From: an uncultured Anaerolineaceae bacterium
GTDB taxonomy: Bacteria > Chloroflexota > Anaerolineae > Promineifilales > Promineifilaceae
DNA length: 42,371 nucleotides
Direction of reading: 5' to 3'
Assembly (NCBI GenBank): GCA_937967805.1
Contig: CALBTC010000091.1
Location: 1-42,371, forward strand
The translations under genes and the position numbers were made by a program. Every line of letters starts with the position of its first letter. Within the stretch, counting starts at the first letter, position 1. Positions 16,070 to 23,376 of this stretch are shown piece after piece. The notes below the pieces were generated by a model. The model did not search any database. It had not been told where the DNA came from and saw nothing but the letters and a program-made list of their open reading frames with translations.

Positions 16070-16825
16070 TTACCAGACCGCTTCCCGATTCAGCCGGGCT
16101 ACTTTTTGCATGTCGTTTAGCAACGTGGTGAGATGGGCGGTGTGTTCGCTGCGGCTAAAAGTGTGTGGTGTATCGCTGCTGGGAATGCCCATACGAGCTT
16201 GGACAAGAAACGGCCGTACCCGCCGCAACCATTCGTCACGTACCTCGGCCATATCTGGCACAATTTTTGCTTCAACCAGAATAGACTCATCAGGCAGTGG
16301 CACAAAAAGCTGCTGCGCATATCGCCAAAGCTCAGACAAAGCTGTCTGGGTGCGGCGCTTGCTTTCCTCTGTCCCTAATCCCAACCGCTTAATCCAGTTG
16401 CTGGTGTGCCGCAGATGGTAAATCTCCTCGTTACGAATTTTGGCGCACGCTTTGGCCAATGGCTGATACTGGCTGTGCTGCAATTTGTCCAACAGCAGCA
16501 GTTCGTAAGCATCAAATAAATACTGGCGCAGCATCGTAAACGCCCAGTCGCCACGCGGCAGTTCCACCAACTGCACGTTGCGAAATTCGGCGGCATCGCG
16601 GAAAAAGACCAGCTCATCTGGCTCGTCTCCAGTGAACGACTCTACCAATTCGTACCAGATGTTGGCGTGCCCCAGCTCGTCCTGGGCAATGTTGGCCAGG
16701 GCGATATCTTCTTCCAAAATCGGGCCGTGTCCAATCCATTCCGAGTTTCGATGGGCCAGAATCAGTTCATCATCGGCCATCGCCAGCAGCTTTTGGATCA
16801 AAATCTGTTCTGTTGCCTGGTTCAT
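16070..16825 (-). CDS. paaC: Phenylacetyl-CoA epoxidase structural subunit PaaC
   Basis: This 251-residue ferritin-like protein of normal PaaC length opens with A-D-D-E-L-I-L-A-H-R-N-S-E-W, followed by G-P-I-L-E-E-D-I-A-L-A-N-I-A-Q-D-E-L-G-H-A (to about 54) and later I-R-N-E-E-I-Y-H-L-R-H. PaaC lacks catalytic iron in known enzymes and forms the PaaAC heterodimer that scaffolds PaaA. AAGGAAA lies about 5-6 nt before the ATG. Upstream, a family-B repeat separates it from paaB, and only 11 nt separate it from paaD. Confidence 0.95.
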   Translation of the reverse strand: MNQATEQILIQKLLAMADDELILAHRNSEWIGHGPILEEDIALANIAQDELGHANIWYELVESFTGDEPDELVFFRDAAEFRNVQLVELPRGDWAFTMLRQYLFDAYELLLLDKLQHSQYQPLAKACAKIRNEEIYHLRHTSNWIKRLGLGTEESKRRTQTALSELWRYAQQLFVPLPDESILVEAKIVPDMAEVRDEWLRRVRPFLVQARMGIPSSDTPHTFSRSEHTAHLTTLLNDMQKVARLNREAVW

Positions 16826-16847
16826 GCACTTTCCTTACAAAAAATTT

Positions 16848-16910
16848 AACGCGGAGGCGCAGAGACGCAGAGAGGAAAAATCAGCGTCATCTGCGTTCAT
16901 CAGCGTCCCA
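16848..16910. repeat. Repeat, family B, between paaB and paaC
   Basis: GCGGAGGC/GCAGAGAC/GCAGAGAG units, then a degenerate return arm with CAGCGTCATCTGCGTTCATC. It lies within an apparent operon, so if it terminates transcription it should do so only partly. Confidence 0.75.
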
Positions 16911-16912
16911 TT

Positions 16913-17485
16913 TTATTTTTCTTGACGGCCGCGTTTTTGGCGGCGCGGGCTGACGAAGCCGTAATGGCTTTGCTGCCGGTACGTTTTGTCTTGCGCCGGG
17001 GCAAACAGGCTGTCGATGTCGTCACTCCTGGTGCGGACGATCTGGTCTTCCGGCACCACCCACCAGACCCACACGCTGTCGGCGTCGAACTGCTCGCTTG
17101 CGATCGCTTTTTGCAGGGCGATATGGGCGGTTTCAGCTTCAACCCGGCCGGCGTGTTGCACGTAGGTCATGCTGCGTCGCTGGTTGGTTTTGGTGAAGAT
17201 GTGGAATGCTTGTACCGAGCGGGATCGAAGTGGCCGTACCTCACCTTCTCCATTATCCGGCAGCGAACCAAGATTTGCTTCCAGCTCTTCCCGCGTCACC
17301 ATCAAAATAGTACCCGCTGGCACCACCCACAGGCTTACGGCAGACGGCCGTCGCACAAACACATCCCGCGCATTTTGCAGCGCCAGTTCCGCATCCGGTG
17401 CGTGCACGGAGCCAACCGCCTCGTGCCGCTTATTCGGATTATCTTGCTTGAACACCTCGTAACGAGGCCATTGAGTATCGTTCAT
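16913..17485 (-). CDS. paaB: PaaB-like phenylacetyl-CoA epoxidase subunit, two PaaB domains in tandem
   Basis: This protein has 190 residues, about twice the usual 95 of PaaB. Residues about 8-72 (Y-E-V-F-K-Q-D-N-P-N-K-R-H-E-A-V-G-S-V-H-A-P-D, then D-V-F-V-R-R-P-S-A-V-S-L-W-V-V-P) are a standard PaaB domain. Residues about 91-160 repeat the plan (F-H-I-F-T-K-T-N-Q-R-R-S-M-T-Y-V-Q-H-A-G-R-V-E-A, then V-W-V-W-W-V-V-P). PaaB is a small subunit that bridges PaaAC heterodimers. A fused duplicate could replace a PaaB pair. A basic tail (R-R-Q-K-R-G-R-Q-E-K) follows. The only Shine-Dalgarno-like stretch, GGTGA, comes from the family-F repeat upstream. Confidence 0.88.
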   Translation of the reverse strand: MNDTQWPRYEVFKQDNPNKRHEAVGSVHAPDAELALQNARDVFVRRPSAVSLWVVPAGTILMVTREELEANLGSLPDNGEGEVRPLRSRSVQAFHIFTKTNQRRSMTYVQHAGRVEAETAHIALQKAIASEQFDADSVWVWWVVPEDQIVRTRSDDIDSLFAPAQDKTYRQQSHYGFVSPRRQKRGRQEK

Positions 17486-17493
17486 CTTTTTTC

Positions 17494-17564
17494 ACCGCAA
17501 AGAACGCCAAGCGCGCAAAGAAAAAATATAAAAAACGTTGCGTTCTTTGCGCACTTTGCGGTTA
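17494..17564. repeat. Hairpin repeat, family F (CGCAAAGAA units)
   Basis: ACCGCAAAGAACGCCAAG and a GCGCAAAG unit pair with a return arm GCGTTCTTTGCGCACTTTGC. It sits between paaA and paaB. Its left arm supplies the GGTGA before paaB, and its right end contains the TAA stop of paaA. Confidence 0.8.
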
Positions 17565-18500
17565 GTTGTTTTCTGCATAGGCGGCCATGGCTTCTCGGAC
17601 CCAACGGCCGTTGTCATGCGCTTCTTGTCGGGCCGCCAGCCGTTCGGCATTCATGGGGCCGTTGCCTTTGACCACGCGCCAAAACTCGTCCCAATCAATA
17701 GGGCCGGGAATCCAGTTGCCGCTTTCTTCGTCAAAATACAGGTCGGGATCGGGAATTTCCAGCCCCAGCGCCTGAATTTCCGGCACTTCTTCGTTGATAA
17801 ATTCCTGACGCAGCTCGTCGTTGCTCTTGGTTTTGATGCCCCAGCGCATGAGAATTTCGCTGTTGGTCGAGTCGCTGTCGTGAGGCCCAAACATCATCAG
17901 CGTGGGCCACCACCAGCGGTTCAGGCCATCCTGCACCATCGCCTTTTGCTCCGGCGTGCCGTTACTGGCGTAGTGGACAATCATCTCCTTGCCCTGCTTG
18001 TAATGAAACGTCTCCTCGGCGCAGATGCGTACCATCGCCCGCGAATACGGACCGTAGGAGGCGTGGGACAGCATCACTTGATTTTTGATGGCCGCGCCAT
18101 CAACCAGCCACCCAATCCAGGCCACGTCGGCCCAGGTGAGAGTGGGGTAGTTGAAGATGGAAGAATATTTGGCCTTGCCGGTAAGCAGGGCGTCCAGCAA
18201 CTCTTCGCGGGTGGCTCCCAGCGTTTCGGCTGCGTGGTAGAGATATTGGCCATGTCCCGCTTCATCCTGCACCTTGGCCATGAGGACCATTTTGCGGCGC
18301 AGGCTGGGCGCGTGGGGAATCCAGGCACCTTCCGGCAGCATGCCCACCACCTCGCTGTGAGCGTGCTGCGAAATCATGCGAATGAGCTGGCGGCGGTATT
18401 CGTCCGGCATCCAGTCGCCCGGCTCGATCTTCTCGCCTCGGGTAATGCGGGCTTCAAACTCGGCTAACTTTTCGTCAACTTCTTGGATTTGTTCAATCAT
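17562..18500 (-). CDS. paaA: Phenylacetyl-CoA epoxidase catalytic subunit PaaA
   Basis: The protein has 312 residues from the ATG at 18500, chosen because GAGG lies 8 nt upstream; the frame is open to 18548. PaaA is the di-iron oxygenase subunit that forms the ring 1,2-epoxide of phenylacetyl-CoA. Iron-ligand motifs are visible: [15 protein letters not shown] (about 76-90) and [11 protein letters not shown] (about 160-170). The C-terminal [11 protein letters not shown] and the D-W-D-E-F-W-R-V tail are also typical. It begins the paaABCD run; the crotonase gene lies 151 nt upstream on the same strand. Confidence 0.96.
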   Translation of the reverse strand: MIEQIQEVDEKLAEFEARITRGEKIEPGDWMPDEYRRQLIRMISQHAHSEVVGMLPEGAWIPHAPSLRRKMVLMAKVQDEAGHGQYLYHAAETLGATREELLDALLTGKAKYSSIFNYPTLTWADVAWIGWLVDGAAIKNQVMLSHASYGPYSRAMVRICAEETFHYKQGKEMIVHYASNGTPEQKAMVQDGLNRWWWPTLMMFGPHDSDSTNSEILMRWGIKTKSNDELRQEFINEEVPEIQALGLEIPDPDLYFDEESGNWIPGPIDWDEFWRVVKGNGPMNAERLAARQEAHDNGRWVREAMAAYAENN

Positions 18501-18580
18501 ATGAAATGCCTCGTCAGTAGATAGTGGTTGGTTATGATTATACAACAAATCGAGATTTCACTTATGCAGAACTTAGAAAA

Positions 18581-18676
18581 TGCGGAACACAGAGTTACGC
18601 AGAGGAGGCACAGAGCTGCACGAAGATTTTCAACAAATTTGTGCCATTTGTTTATTCGTTAGATTCGTGATTCGTT
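18581..18676. repeat. Mixed repeat segment: family B then family D
   Basis: Family-B units (ACACAGAG, TACGCAGAG, GCACAGAG) are followed by family-D units (TTATTCGTTAGATTCGTGAT). The D part overlaps the 3' end of the crotonase gene and encodes its last residues and TAA stop. Confidence 0.75.
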
Positions 18677-19473
18677 TTTTGGCTGGATGGATAACGAGGC
18701 GGCCGTTTCTCCCGCAGAGCCTCCACCCCGGCCATCATATCCTCAGAAAAGAAGCCGAGCATTTCCAGCGCCAGCGAATGGTCGAAGATAGGGCCGGCCT
18801 GGAGCAGCCATTGGTTGAGGGCGCGCTTGGTGAAGCGGATGGCGTGACGCGGGCCGCTGGCCAGGTTGGTGGCCACTTCCATTGCCTTGTCTAGCAGCTC
18901 CTCATCCGGCACGCACAGGCTCACCAGCCCCAGCCGCTCCGCCTCCGGGCCGGAGACGAAGTCGCTGGTCATGAGGTAATATTTGGCCTTGGCCATGCCG
19001 CATAGCAGCGGCCAGATGATGACGGCGTGGTCGCCGGCGGCCACGCCCATGCGCACGTGCCCGTCGGCCAGTCGGGCGCTCTCTCCGGCAATGCTGATGT
19101 CGGCCAACAATGCTACGACGAGTCCTGCGCCAACGGCCGCTCCGTTTATCGCGGAAATAATGGGCTTGCTGCAATGCAGCATGTTGTAAACCAGGTCGCG
19201 CGCCTCATCCAGAATGCGGATTACCTCATCGTGGTTTTGGTAGGCATTTTCCACCAGCTTCAGGTCGCCCCCGGCGGAGAAGGCGCGGCCAGCCCCGGTG
19301 ACCACGGCCACGTGCACCTCCGGGTCGCGGTCGATGGTGCGCCATACTTCGACCAGCTCAGTATGCAGGCGGGCGTCGGCGGCGTTAAGCACCTCGGGCC
19401 GGTTGAGCGTCAGCCACAAAATGTGTGGGTCTCGTTTTTCAAACAGGATGTGCTGAAAATCTTTGTAGTTCAT
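18652..19473 (-). CDS. Enoyl-CoA hydratase/isomerase (crotonase) family protein with both catalytic Glu replaced
   Basis: This 273-residue crotonase-fold protein has a good Shine-Dalgarno (AAGGAG). The oxyanion-hole elements are present (A-F-S-A-G-G-D-L near 64-71, N-G-A-A-V-G-A-G near 110-117). Aligned by eye to rat enoyl-CoA hydratase, the two catalytic glutamates (E144, E164) correspond to Val119 and His139 ([13 protein letters not shown]). It is therefore unlikely to be a plain hydratase; it could be an isomerase or hydrolase, or use another acid. Its place upstream of paaABCD suggests a role in ring-opening or later phenylacetate steps (paaG/paaF-like), which I infer only from context. 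The C-terminal T-N-H-E-S-N-E and stop are read from a family-D repeat. Confidence 0.85.
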   Translation of the reverse strand: MNYKDFQHILFEKRDPHILWLTLNRPEVLNAADARLHTELVEVWRTIDRDPEVHVAVVTGAGRAFSAGGDLKLVENAYQNHDEVIRILDEARDLVYNMLHCSKPIISAINGAAVGAGLVVALLADISIAGESARLADGHVRMGVAAGDHAVIIWPLLCGMAKAKYYLMTSDFVSGPEAERLGLVSLCVPDEELLDKAMEVATNLASGPRHAIRFTKRALNQWLLQAGPIFDHSLALEMLGFFSEDMMAGVEALREKRPPRYPSSQKTNHESNE

Positions 19474-19494
19474 GGAACTCCTTCAACAAGATTT

Positions 19495-19532
19495 AACGCA
19501 GAGGCGCGGAGGCGCAGAGAAAAATTCTGCGA
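19495..19532. repeat. Short repeat, family B, upstream of the crotonase gene
   Basis: AACGCAGAGGCGCGGAGGCG with one more GCAGAGA unit, followed by a short TTCTGCG return. It lies between divergent genes. Confidence 0.7.
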
Positions 19533-19596
19533 TTGTGTAGGTCTATTGTGAGATGAGAACATTTTAGCGGACGGCATACCACGCGCCAAACAGAAA

Positions 19597-19625
19597 TCGA
19601 CACAAAATGGGGATGTGATGATAAT
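19597..19625 (+). promoter_or_regulatory. Promoter of the pore-like membrane protein gene (leaderless)
   Basis: TCGACA (19597-19602), a 17-nt spacer and GATAAT (19620-19625) end 6 nt before the ATG at 19632. Both boxes match the sigma-70 consensus at 5 of 6 positions. Confidence 0.55.
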
Positions 19626-19631
19626 TGAGGT

Positions 19632-20708
19632 ATGGATATGACAAGTACGGGCATGATTATTGGGCGCACGGCCGTTTTCTTTTTAGGCATCTTCATCATC
19701 GGTGGCACGCTGGTTGCCGCCATCAAAACGTTTATTCTGCCGCGTGGCGTTAATGTCTGGCTGACGCGGGTCGTGTTTCGCGCCATCGGCTTCTTTTTTC
19801 GGCTGCGGGTAAAGCGTGCGACGTATGGCGAGCGGGACCGGATCATGGCCTTTTTCCCGCCCTTGGCCCTCTTCTTGATGCCCATGATTTTGCTGGTGCT
19901 TATTTTGCTGGGGTACATCCTCCTGTTTTGGGCCCTGGACCCACGACCGTTGTCTGAGTTGTTGTACCTGAGCGGTTCCTCGCTGCTGACGCTGGGGTAT
20001 GCTTCCGTCAACACAACGGCGTCCAAGCTGCTGGAATTTTCGGAGGCGATGATTGGTTTGGTGCTGATTGCCATGCTGATCGCCTACCTGCCCACAATGT
20101 ACAATGCGTTTTCGCGGCGGGAAACGGCCGTTGTCCTCTGGGAAGCACGGGCCGGGTCACCGCCAACGGTGGCGGAAATGGTGGCCCGCTCCTACCGTAC
20201 AGGTGAACTGGAGCGGCTGCGCGATCTTTGGCTGGCGTGGCAAACCTGGTTTGCCGAACTGGAAGAGAGCCACACGTCGCTTTCGCCGCTGGTCTTTTTT
20301 CGCTCGCCGCAGGCGCAGCGTTCCTGGATTACGGCCGCCGGCAACGTGATGGATTCGGCCGCGTTCATTCTTTCGGCGGTGGATGTGCGCTTTGAGCCGC
20401 AGGCTGCCTTTTGCATTCGCGCCGGCTTCCTGGCGCTGCGCCAGATTGCCGACTTTTTCGGCCTGCCCTACGATCCGGACCCCGCGCCGGATATGCCCAT
20501 CAGCATTAGCCGCCACGAGTTTGACGAGGTGTGCGACAAGCTGGCGGCGCAGGACGTGCCCCTCAAAGCGGATCGCGAGCAGGCGTGGCGCGATTTTGCC
20601 GGCTGGCGGGTGAATTACGACGACGTGCTGCTGGCCCTGGCAGCTTTGACCATTGCCCCGTACGCGCCCTGGATTTCAGACCGTTCTGCCTTAACTCGTC
20701 AAAATTAA
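19632..20708 (+). CDS. Membrane protein with a two-pass potassium-channel-like pore region
   Basis: The 358-residue protein has spans at about 9-31, 73-101 and 138-158. The loop before the last span reads L-S-G-S-S-L-L-T-L-G-Y-A-S-V (113-126). This resembles the pore helix and selectivity filter of K+ channels (T-x-G-Y-G), but the second filter Gly is Ala. The C-terminal half is soluble, with several Trp and an R-A-G-F-L-A-L-R-Q-I-A-D-F-F helix; I recognise no domain there. A start at 19638 with GAGG 7 nt upstream is also possible. If leaderless, 19632 is the start. Function unknown; a degenerate ion channel is the best guess. It is divergent from the paa cluster. Confidence 0.65.
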   Translation: MDMTSTGMIIGRTAVFFLGIFIIGGTLVAAIKTFILPRGVNVWLTRVVFRAIGFFFRLRVKRATYGERDRIMAFFPPLALFLMPMILLVLILLGYILLFWALDPRPLSELLYLSGSSLLTLGYASVNTTASKLLEFSEAMIGLVLIAMLIAYLPTMYNAFSRRETAVVLWEARAGSPPTVAEMVARSYRTGELERLRDLWLAWQTWFAELEESHTSLSPLVFFRSPQAQRSWITAAGNVMDSAAFILSAVDVRFEPQAAFCIRAGFLALRQIADFFGLPYDPDPAPDMPISISRHEFDEVCDKLAAQDVPLKADREQAWRDFAGWRVNYDDVLLALAALTIAPYAPWISDRSALTRQN

Positions 20709-20730
20709 TCTTGCTAAACCCACCTGTTCC

Positions 20731-20759
20731 TTGACTCGAATTTATTCCTTGACTATCAT
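20731..20759 (+). promoter_or_regulatory. Promoter of vapBC (leaderless), with a direct repeat
   Basis: TTGACT (20731-20736), a 17-nt spacer and TATCAT (20754-20759) end 6 nt before the ATG at 20766. TTCCTTGACT occurs twice (20727-20736, 20746-20755), 19 bp apart and spanning the promoter. This could be a VapB/VapBC operator. Confidence 0.6.
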
Positions 20760-20765
20760 TGGTCC

Positions 20766-21026
20766 ATGATTACGACAGTTACAGGCAAAAATCAAATAAC
20801 GATACCGGCAAAGTTAGCCCGCAAGCTAAATATCGAGCCGGGAACACGTCTCGATTGGTCCATCGATGAGGAAGGCAAGCTCATTGCTAAACCGCTGCCT
20901 CCTCGCGGGGAATTAGCCCGGAAAGCCGCAGGGATGGGCCAGAAATGGGTGTCTAAAGAAGCAGATCCCGTTGCCGACTTAATTCGTGAACGTGCCGATG
21001 AAGACTATAACGAAGGGTTGCTGTGA
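20766..21026 (+). CDS. vapB: VapB-type antitoxin (AbrB/SpoVT swapped-hairpin)
   Basis: The 86-residue protein has an N-terminal AbrB/MazE-like DNA-binding fold: T-T-V-T-G-K-N-Q-I-T-I-P-A-K-L-A-R-K-L-N-I-E-P-G-T-R-L (3-29). An acidic tail (D-L-I-R-E-R-A-D-E-D-Y-N-E-G) follows and would wrap the toxin. It overlaps the toxin gene by 4 nt (GTGA), so the pair is co-translated. In such systems the antitoxin, alone or with the toxin, represses its own promoter; a direct repeat is present at the promoter here. There is no Shine-Dalgarno. Confidence 0.9.
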   Translation: MITTVTGKNQITIPAKLARKLNIEPGTRLDWSIDEEGKLIAKPLPPRGELARKAAGMGQKWVSKEADPVADLIRERADEDYNEGLL

Positions 21027-21427
21027 CAGTACTGTTTGATTCATCTGCATGGCTGGCACACTTGTTTGGCGAACTGGGTGCGGAAGCGGTCAATCGTATC
21101 TTCGATGACCTGGATAAGGACGTATCGATTTCAGTACTTTCTATCCCAGAGGTATTTGGCCGCTTGAAATCGCTTGGCATCGAAAGCAAATGGGATGAAG
21201 TTTGGGATACCTATTCACCCCTTTTTTCAAAAGTCCTGCCGGTCAATGAAAAAGTCGCGCACCAGACGGTGACTTTGCGTGCTGTGGCTACCAACCGGCT
21301 GCCAACCATCGATGGCTTGATTGCCGCAACAGCTGTTGTTCATGGTTTAACCCTTGTACATCGGGATCCACATTTTGCAGCTATTCCTGCCTCTCATTTG
21401 CAGCAGCTCCACTTACAAGAAAAGTAG
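21023..21427 (+). CDS. vapC: PIN-domain ribonuclease toxin (VapC)
   Basis: This 134-residue PIN-domain protein starts at a GTG overlapping the vapB stop. The acidic catalytic residues are in place: Asp6 (V-L-F-D-S-S-A-W), Glu43 (S-I-P-E-V), Asp97 (T-I-D-G-L-I-A-A-T-A) and Asp115 (V-H-R-D-P-H-F). These coordinate Mg2+ in VapC RNases, which cleave specific RNAs, often tRNAs. The pair may stabilise this region or act under stress; its target cannot be told from sequence. A terminator-like hairpin follows. Confidence 0.92.
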   Translation: MTVLFDSSAWLAHLFGELGAEAVNRIFDDLDKDVSISVLSIPEVFGRLKSLGIESKWDEVWDTYSPLFSKVLPVNEKVAHQTVTLRAVATNRLPTIDGLIAATAVVHGLTLVHRDPHFAAIPASHLQQLHLQEK

Positions 21428-21453
21428 CCCCTGATATATAGATTTTCCTTAAA

Positions 21454-21503
21454 TTTCCCCGGAAACTTCTGCAGAGCATCACTGCATGAGTCTCCGGGGA
21501 AAT
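21454..21503. terminator. Bidirectional hairpin between vapC and the ABC exporter
   Basis: ATTTCCCCGGA (21454-21464) pairs perfectly with TCCGGGGAAAT (21493-21503). An inner TGCAG/CTGCA stem is also present. It lies between convergent genes. Confidence 0.7.
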
Positions 21504-21508
21504 GTTTG

Positions 21509-23299
21509 TTACTGAATATCCCCTTCCCATAGCCGCTGCATTTCCGGGCTGGTGAGGAGCAGTTCTTCCAGTTTACCTTCGGCTTCGATACGGCCGTCTT
21601 TCAGCACCACAATATGATCCGCCTGCCGCAACGCTGCCCGCCGGTGCGACACCACCAGGCAGGTTGGCACGGTCTCGCGGGAGAAGAGCTGCGTCCACAA
21701 CTGCTTTTCCGTGTTGACATCCAGCGCGCTGGACAGATCGTCGAAAACGTACAGTTCGGCATCGCGCAGGAACATGCGCGCCGTGGCCGAGCGCTGAATT
21801 TGCCCGCCAGACAGCTTCACACCTTTAGGCCCAACCTTCGTGTCCAGGCCATCTTCCAGTTGGGTTACATCTTCATTCAGAATGGCGGCTTTGATGGCGG
21901 CGGGGATGTTCACCTGCTCTTCCGGCAGGCCGAGCAGCAGATTGTGCCGCAGCGTGTCGCTGAACAGGCGCGGTACCTGGGCGGTGTACGCCGTTCGCGG
22001 CGGCACGAAAAATTCGGCCGGCTGCGTTACCAACTCGCCGTTCCAGCGAATCTCGCCGGACTGGTGCGGCAGCAGGCCCAGCAGCGCCCGCAGCAGGGTA
22101 GTTTTGCCCGCGCCGATGCGTCCTGTCACCACGGTGAAGGAACCTTTGCGCAGGTGCAGGTTGATGTCGCTGATGCCCCGTCTGGAGTCAGGGTGCTGGT
22201 AGCTGAGGTTGTGCACGGTGAGCGTGTTGAGGTGGTGAACGGCCGTTTTCGCCACAAACGGTATCTCCGGCAGTGGGCCGGACATATGCACCGGACCATG
22301 CTGTACCAGGCTGAGCGGCGGCGCGCCCTGCAGCAGCCGCACCATGCGCCCCACGGCCACGGTCGCCTGCCGGTAACGTGCCAGCAAGAAGCCCAAAAAG
22401 CCGACAAACCCGGTCGCATTACTCAGGTAAGAGACAAACAGGGCAAAATCTCCGATGGAAAAGTCGCCCGCTTGCAGGCTTTGCGCGGCCAGCAGCAAGA
22501 TGATGGCTGTGCCGATGTTGCCCGAATTTTGGAAGATGGAGCCCAGCACCTCGTTGAACAGCCGGTCCTTCAGCGCCGCCTGCCGCCGCTTTTCGTTGAG
22601 CGTGTCGAAGTAGTCGATCACCCGGTCTTCGGCAGAGGCGACCTTGATCGCCTGCACCGCGCCAAACGTCTCGGCAATGAAGCCGGTGACAATACCGCTG
22701 CGCTTGCGCATCTCCTGCCGGTACGCCTGGATGCGTCCGGCGGCCCCGTTGGCCACCACAATCACCAGCACTAATGGCACCAGGGCAAACAGGGCAATGC
22801 GGGCGTTGATGCTCATCATAATTGCCAGGGCAAAGGCCAGAAAAACGCCGTTGGCCGTTACGTCGTTGATCCAGAGGGCATAAAACGGCACTTCCCACAC
22901 GTCGCCGCGGAAGCGGCTGATGGCCTCACCGGGGGCCTCCGGCAGGGAGCGCGCGCCGGGACGCTGCAAAATGCGGCTGAGCATGTTTTTGTGCAGCAGG
23001 GCATGAGAATGCAGCATAAACGGCCGATTCATCTTGATCATGCCCCGCCGACCACCCATGCGACCGATTGCCACCACCAGCAGCAGGGCCACCAGGGTGG
23101 TCAGGTCAAAAGCGGCCGCGGCTTCATTAGTGAGCAGGTCAAAAAAGTGGCGAATCACCAGCGGCGGTCCCAACTGCCCCAGCATGAGGGCAATCAGCGC
23201 CAGCAGGTTGAAAAAGTGCGGCCACGGCCGAAAGCGAATCAACCTGATAATGAATTTCCATGTTGGCACATTGATTGTGGGTTCTTTAATTGTTGTCAT
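21509..23299 (-). CDS. ABC exporter half-transporter, subunit with Asp at the catalytic Glu position
   Basis: This 596-residue protein has a six-helix exporter membrane domain (about 1-320), then an ATPase domain: Walker [10 protein letters not shown] (about 390), signature L-S-G-G-Q-I-Q-R (about 495), Walker [13 protein letters not shown] (about 519) and H-loop V-V-S-H-R. The usual catalytic Glu after Walker B is Asp, as in the degenerate half of heterodimeric exporters. The partner gene ends 48 nt upstream. AAGGAGG precedes the ATG. Substrate unknown: lipids, drugs or peptides are all possible. Confidence 0.92.
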   Translation of the reverse strand: MTTIKEPTINVPTWKFIIRLIRFRPWPHFFNLLALIALMLGQLGPPLVIRHFFDLLTNEAAAAFDLTTLVALLLVVAIGRMGGRRGMIKMNRPFMLHSHALLHKNMLSRILQRPGARSLPEAPGEAISRFRGDVWEVPFYALWINDVTANGVFLAFALAIMMSINARIALFALVPLVLVIVVANGAAGRIQAYRQEMRKRSGIVTGFIAETFGAVQAIKVASAEDRVIDYFDTLNEKRRQAALKDRLFNEVLGSIFQNSGNIGTAIILLLAAQSLQAGDFSIGDFALFVSYLSNATGFVGFLGFLLARYRQATVAVGRMVRLLQGAPPLSLVQHGPVHMSGPLPEIPFVAKTAVHHLNTLTVHNLSYQHPDSRRGISDINLHLRKGSFTVVTGRIGAGKTTLLRALLGLLPHQSGEIRWNGELVTQPAEFFVPPRTAYTAQVPRLFSDTLRHNLLLGLPEEQVNIPAAIKAAILNEDVTQLEDGLDTKVGPKGVKLSGGQIQRSATARMFLRDAELYVFDDLSSALDVNTEKQLWTQLFSRETVPTCLVVSHRRAALRQADHIVVLKDGRIEAEGKLEELLLTSPEMQRLWEGDIQ

Positions 23300-23314
23300 G
23301 TTCCTCCTTGTGCG

Positions 23315-23376
23315 TGTGCAAGTGTGCAGGTTTGCAAGTCCACTTGCTCACTTGCCTACTTGCAAACTTGCAACTT
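23315..23376. repeat. Hairpin repeat, family E (TGCAAGTG units)
   Basis: 8-nt units (TGCAAGTG, TGCAGGTT, TGCAAGTC) are followed by the complement (ACTTGC units). It lies between the two ABC genes. The right arm encodes the end of the upstream ABC subunit (A-S-L-Q-V-G-K) and its TGA stop. Confidence 0.8.
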
